This document shows positions 4,670 through 5,427 of a stretch of DNA of 5,427 nt, one piece after another (position 1 is the stretch's first letter; every line of letters begins with the position of its first letter). The stretch is from Nitrosomonas sp. (lineage in GTDB: Bacteria; Pseudomonadota; Gammaproteobacteria; Burkholderiales; Nitrosomonadaceae), in the NCBI GenBank assembly GCA_029881855.1, contig JAOULU010000125.1, positions 1 to 5,427 on the forward strand, given 5' to 3'. Made by a program: the position numbers and the translations under genes. The notes under the pieces were generated by a model. The model searched no databases, had not been told where the DNA came from, and worked only from the letters and a program-made list of their open reading frames with translations.

Positions 4670-5427
4670 ATGCAACATAAGCTTAACTTACCTTCAGCTG
4701 GAACCATTTCACGTTTTTCTGATTTTGATGGTTCCAGTGATGCGCTATTTCTCGCGCAACTTGCACAACAAGCTAAACCGATTACCATCTTTACGGCAAA
4801 CGCACTTGATGCACAAAGACTATTGGAAGAAATTCCATTTTTTGCGCCGGAATTAGCAATCCATCTTTTGCCTGATTGGGAAACCCTGCCTTACGATACC
4901 TTTTCGCCACATCAGGATTTAATTTCAGAACGGCTTGCCACGCTTTATCAAGTCATGAATGGTGCTTGTGATGTGCTTATTGTGCCGTTGACCACAGCCC
5001 TTTATCGTATGCTTCCCCAAGAATATCTGGCAGCCCATACTTTTTTTCTGCAACAAGGTGATAGGCTTGATGTACCAGGGTTGCGCAGCCAAATGACGCT
5101 CGCAGGCTATGCGCATGTGACGCAAGTTTTTTCACCGGGTGAATACAGTATTCGGGGTGGTTTGATTGATTTGTTTCCGATGGGTAGTCCATTGCCGTAT
5201 CGCATTGATTTGATGGATACCGAAATAGAAACAATCCGCACATTTGATGTAGATACACAGCGCAGTATTTATCCGGTTAATGAAATTCGTTTATTGCCCG
5301 CGCGTGAATTTCCACTTGATGAGGATGGGCGTACTTGTTTTCGTGGTAATTTCCGTGAAAAATTTGAAGGAGACCCCTCTAAAAGACAGATTTATAAGGA
5401 TGTTAGCAAGGGGGTTGCTCCGGCTGG
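4670..5427 (+). CDS. mfd: Mfd, transcription-repair coupling factor (N-terminal part)
   Basis: The frame is open from the ATG at 4670 to the window edge, giving 252 codons of a protein that normally has about 1,150 residues. Mfd displaces RNA polymerase stalled at DNA damage and recruits UvrA for nucleotide excision repair. The visible part is the UvrB-like N-terminal module: LPDWETLPYDTFSPHQDLIS at 67-86 followed by ERLATLYQ, DVLIVPLTTALYRMLP (101-116), GEYSIRGGLIDLFPMGSPLP (157-176), DTEIETIRTFDVDTQRS (183-199), and the segment near the edge FEGDPSKRQIYKDVSKGVAPA. These align closely with the corresponding E. coli Mfd region as I recall it. The RNA polymerase-interacting and helicase domains are beyond the edge. 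No better in-frame start exists back to a TGA at 4604, and no clear Shine-Dalgarno sequence precedes the ATG. A second TATAAT overlaps the ATG itself and is probably incidental. Confidence 0.95.
   Translation, partial: MQHKLNLPSAGTISRFSDFDGSSDALFLAQLAQQAKPITIFTANALDAQRLLEEIPFFAPELAIHLLPDWETLPYDTFSPHQDLISERLATLYQVMNGACDVLIVPLTTALYRMLPQEYLAAHTFFLQQGDRLDVPGLRSQMTLAGYAHVTQVFSPGEYSIRGGLIDLFPMGSPLPYRIDLMDTEIETIRTFDVDTQRSIYPVNEIRLLPAREFPLDEDGRTCFRGNFREKFEGDPSKRQIYKDVSKGVAPA

Noticed and set aside
4925..5258. Two overlapping minus-strand frames inside mfd
   Set aside because: They are shadows of the mfd reading frame, which is highly conserved on the plus strand.
1..5427. CRISPR array, tRNA, rRNA or riboswitch
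   Set aside because: I saw no regularly spaced repeats, cloverleaf with a CCA-type end, or conserved riboswitch core in the gaps.

Overview
The window looks like a moderately AT-rich proteobacterial chromosome, most likely a betaproteobacterium. The best evidence is the N-terminal part of Mfd at the right edge, whose FEGDPSKRQIYKDVSKG segment reads as a betaproteobacterial form. That placement is inference from recalled family sequences, not from a search. The region mixes a conserved housekeeping gene (mfd) with accessory genes, two traces of a REP-associated (IS200-like) transposase family, and a detached phage-type lysis pair.

Left part (1-1273): A broken N-terminal remnant of a Y1/REP-associated transposase lies on the minus strand at 3-122. 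It has no long open frame and is easily missed. Next comes an HxlR-family regulator with a C-terminal SCP2-like domain (282-962, minus). Its promoter (TTGACA / TAGTAT) is covered by an operator-like array of three ACTACA half-sites in alternating orientation, spaced exactly 11 bp, which suggests autoregulation. Divergent from it is a leader region with an 8-bp hairpin and a 26-codon reading frame that has a good Shine-Dalgarno sequence. This frame is either a small peptide gene or the start of a decayed gene. A weak terminator-like hairpin follows.

Middle (1274-3081): An integral-membrane methyltransferase of the MddA type (methanethiol to dimethyl sulfide) is on the plus strand. A soluble class I SAM-dependent methyltransferase is on the minus strand and converges on it. 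Between them are an 18-bp imperfect inverted repeat and a rho-independent terminator, whose stem begins inside the last codons of the class I methyltransferase. The HxlR regulator and mddA are plausibly functionally linked (divergent arrangement), but this is inference.

Right part (3082-5427): A 450-bp AT-rich gap carries the class I methyltransferase promoter and a GGGGTCAGAC-type tag that overlaps a short coding-like fragment. Two genes then sit 2 nt apart: a GH108 N-acetylmuramidase without a signal peptide, and a membrane protein ending like phage/GTA holins. No capsid, tail, integrase or spanin gene is visible. The pair is therefore either a relic of a prophage or tailocin, or a domesticated holin-muramidase export system of the kind called type 10 secretion. 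Mfd begins 94 bp after the holin and runs off the right edge.
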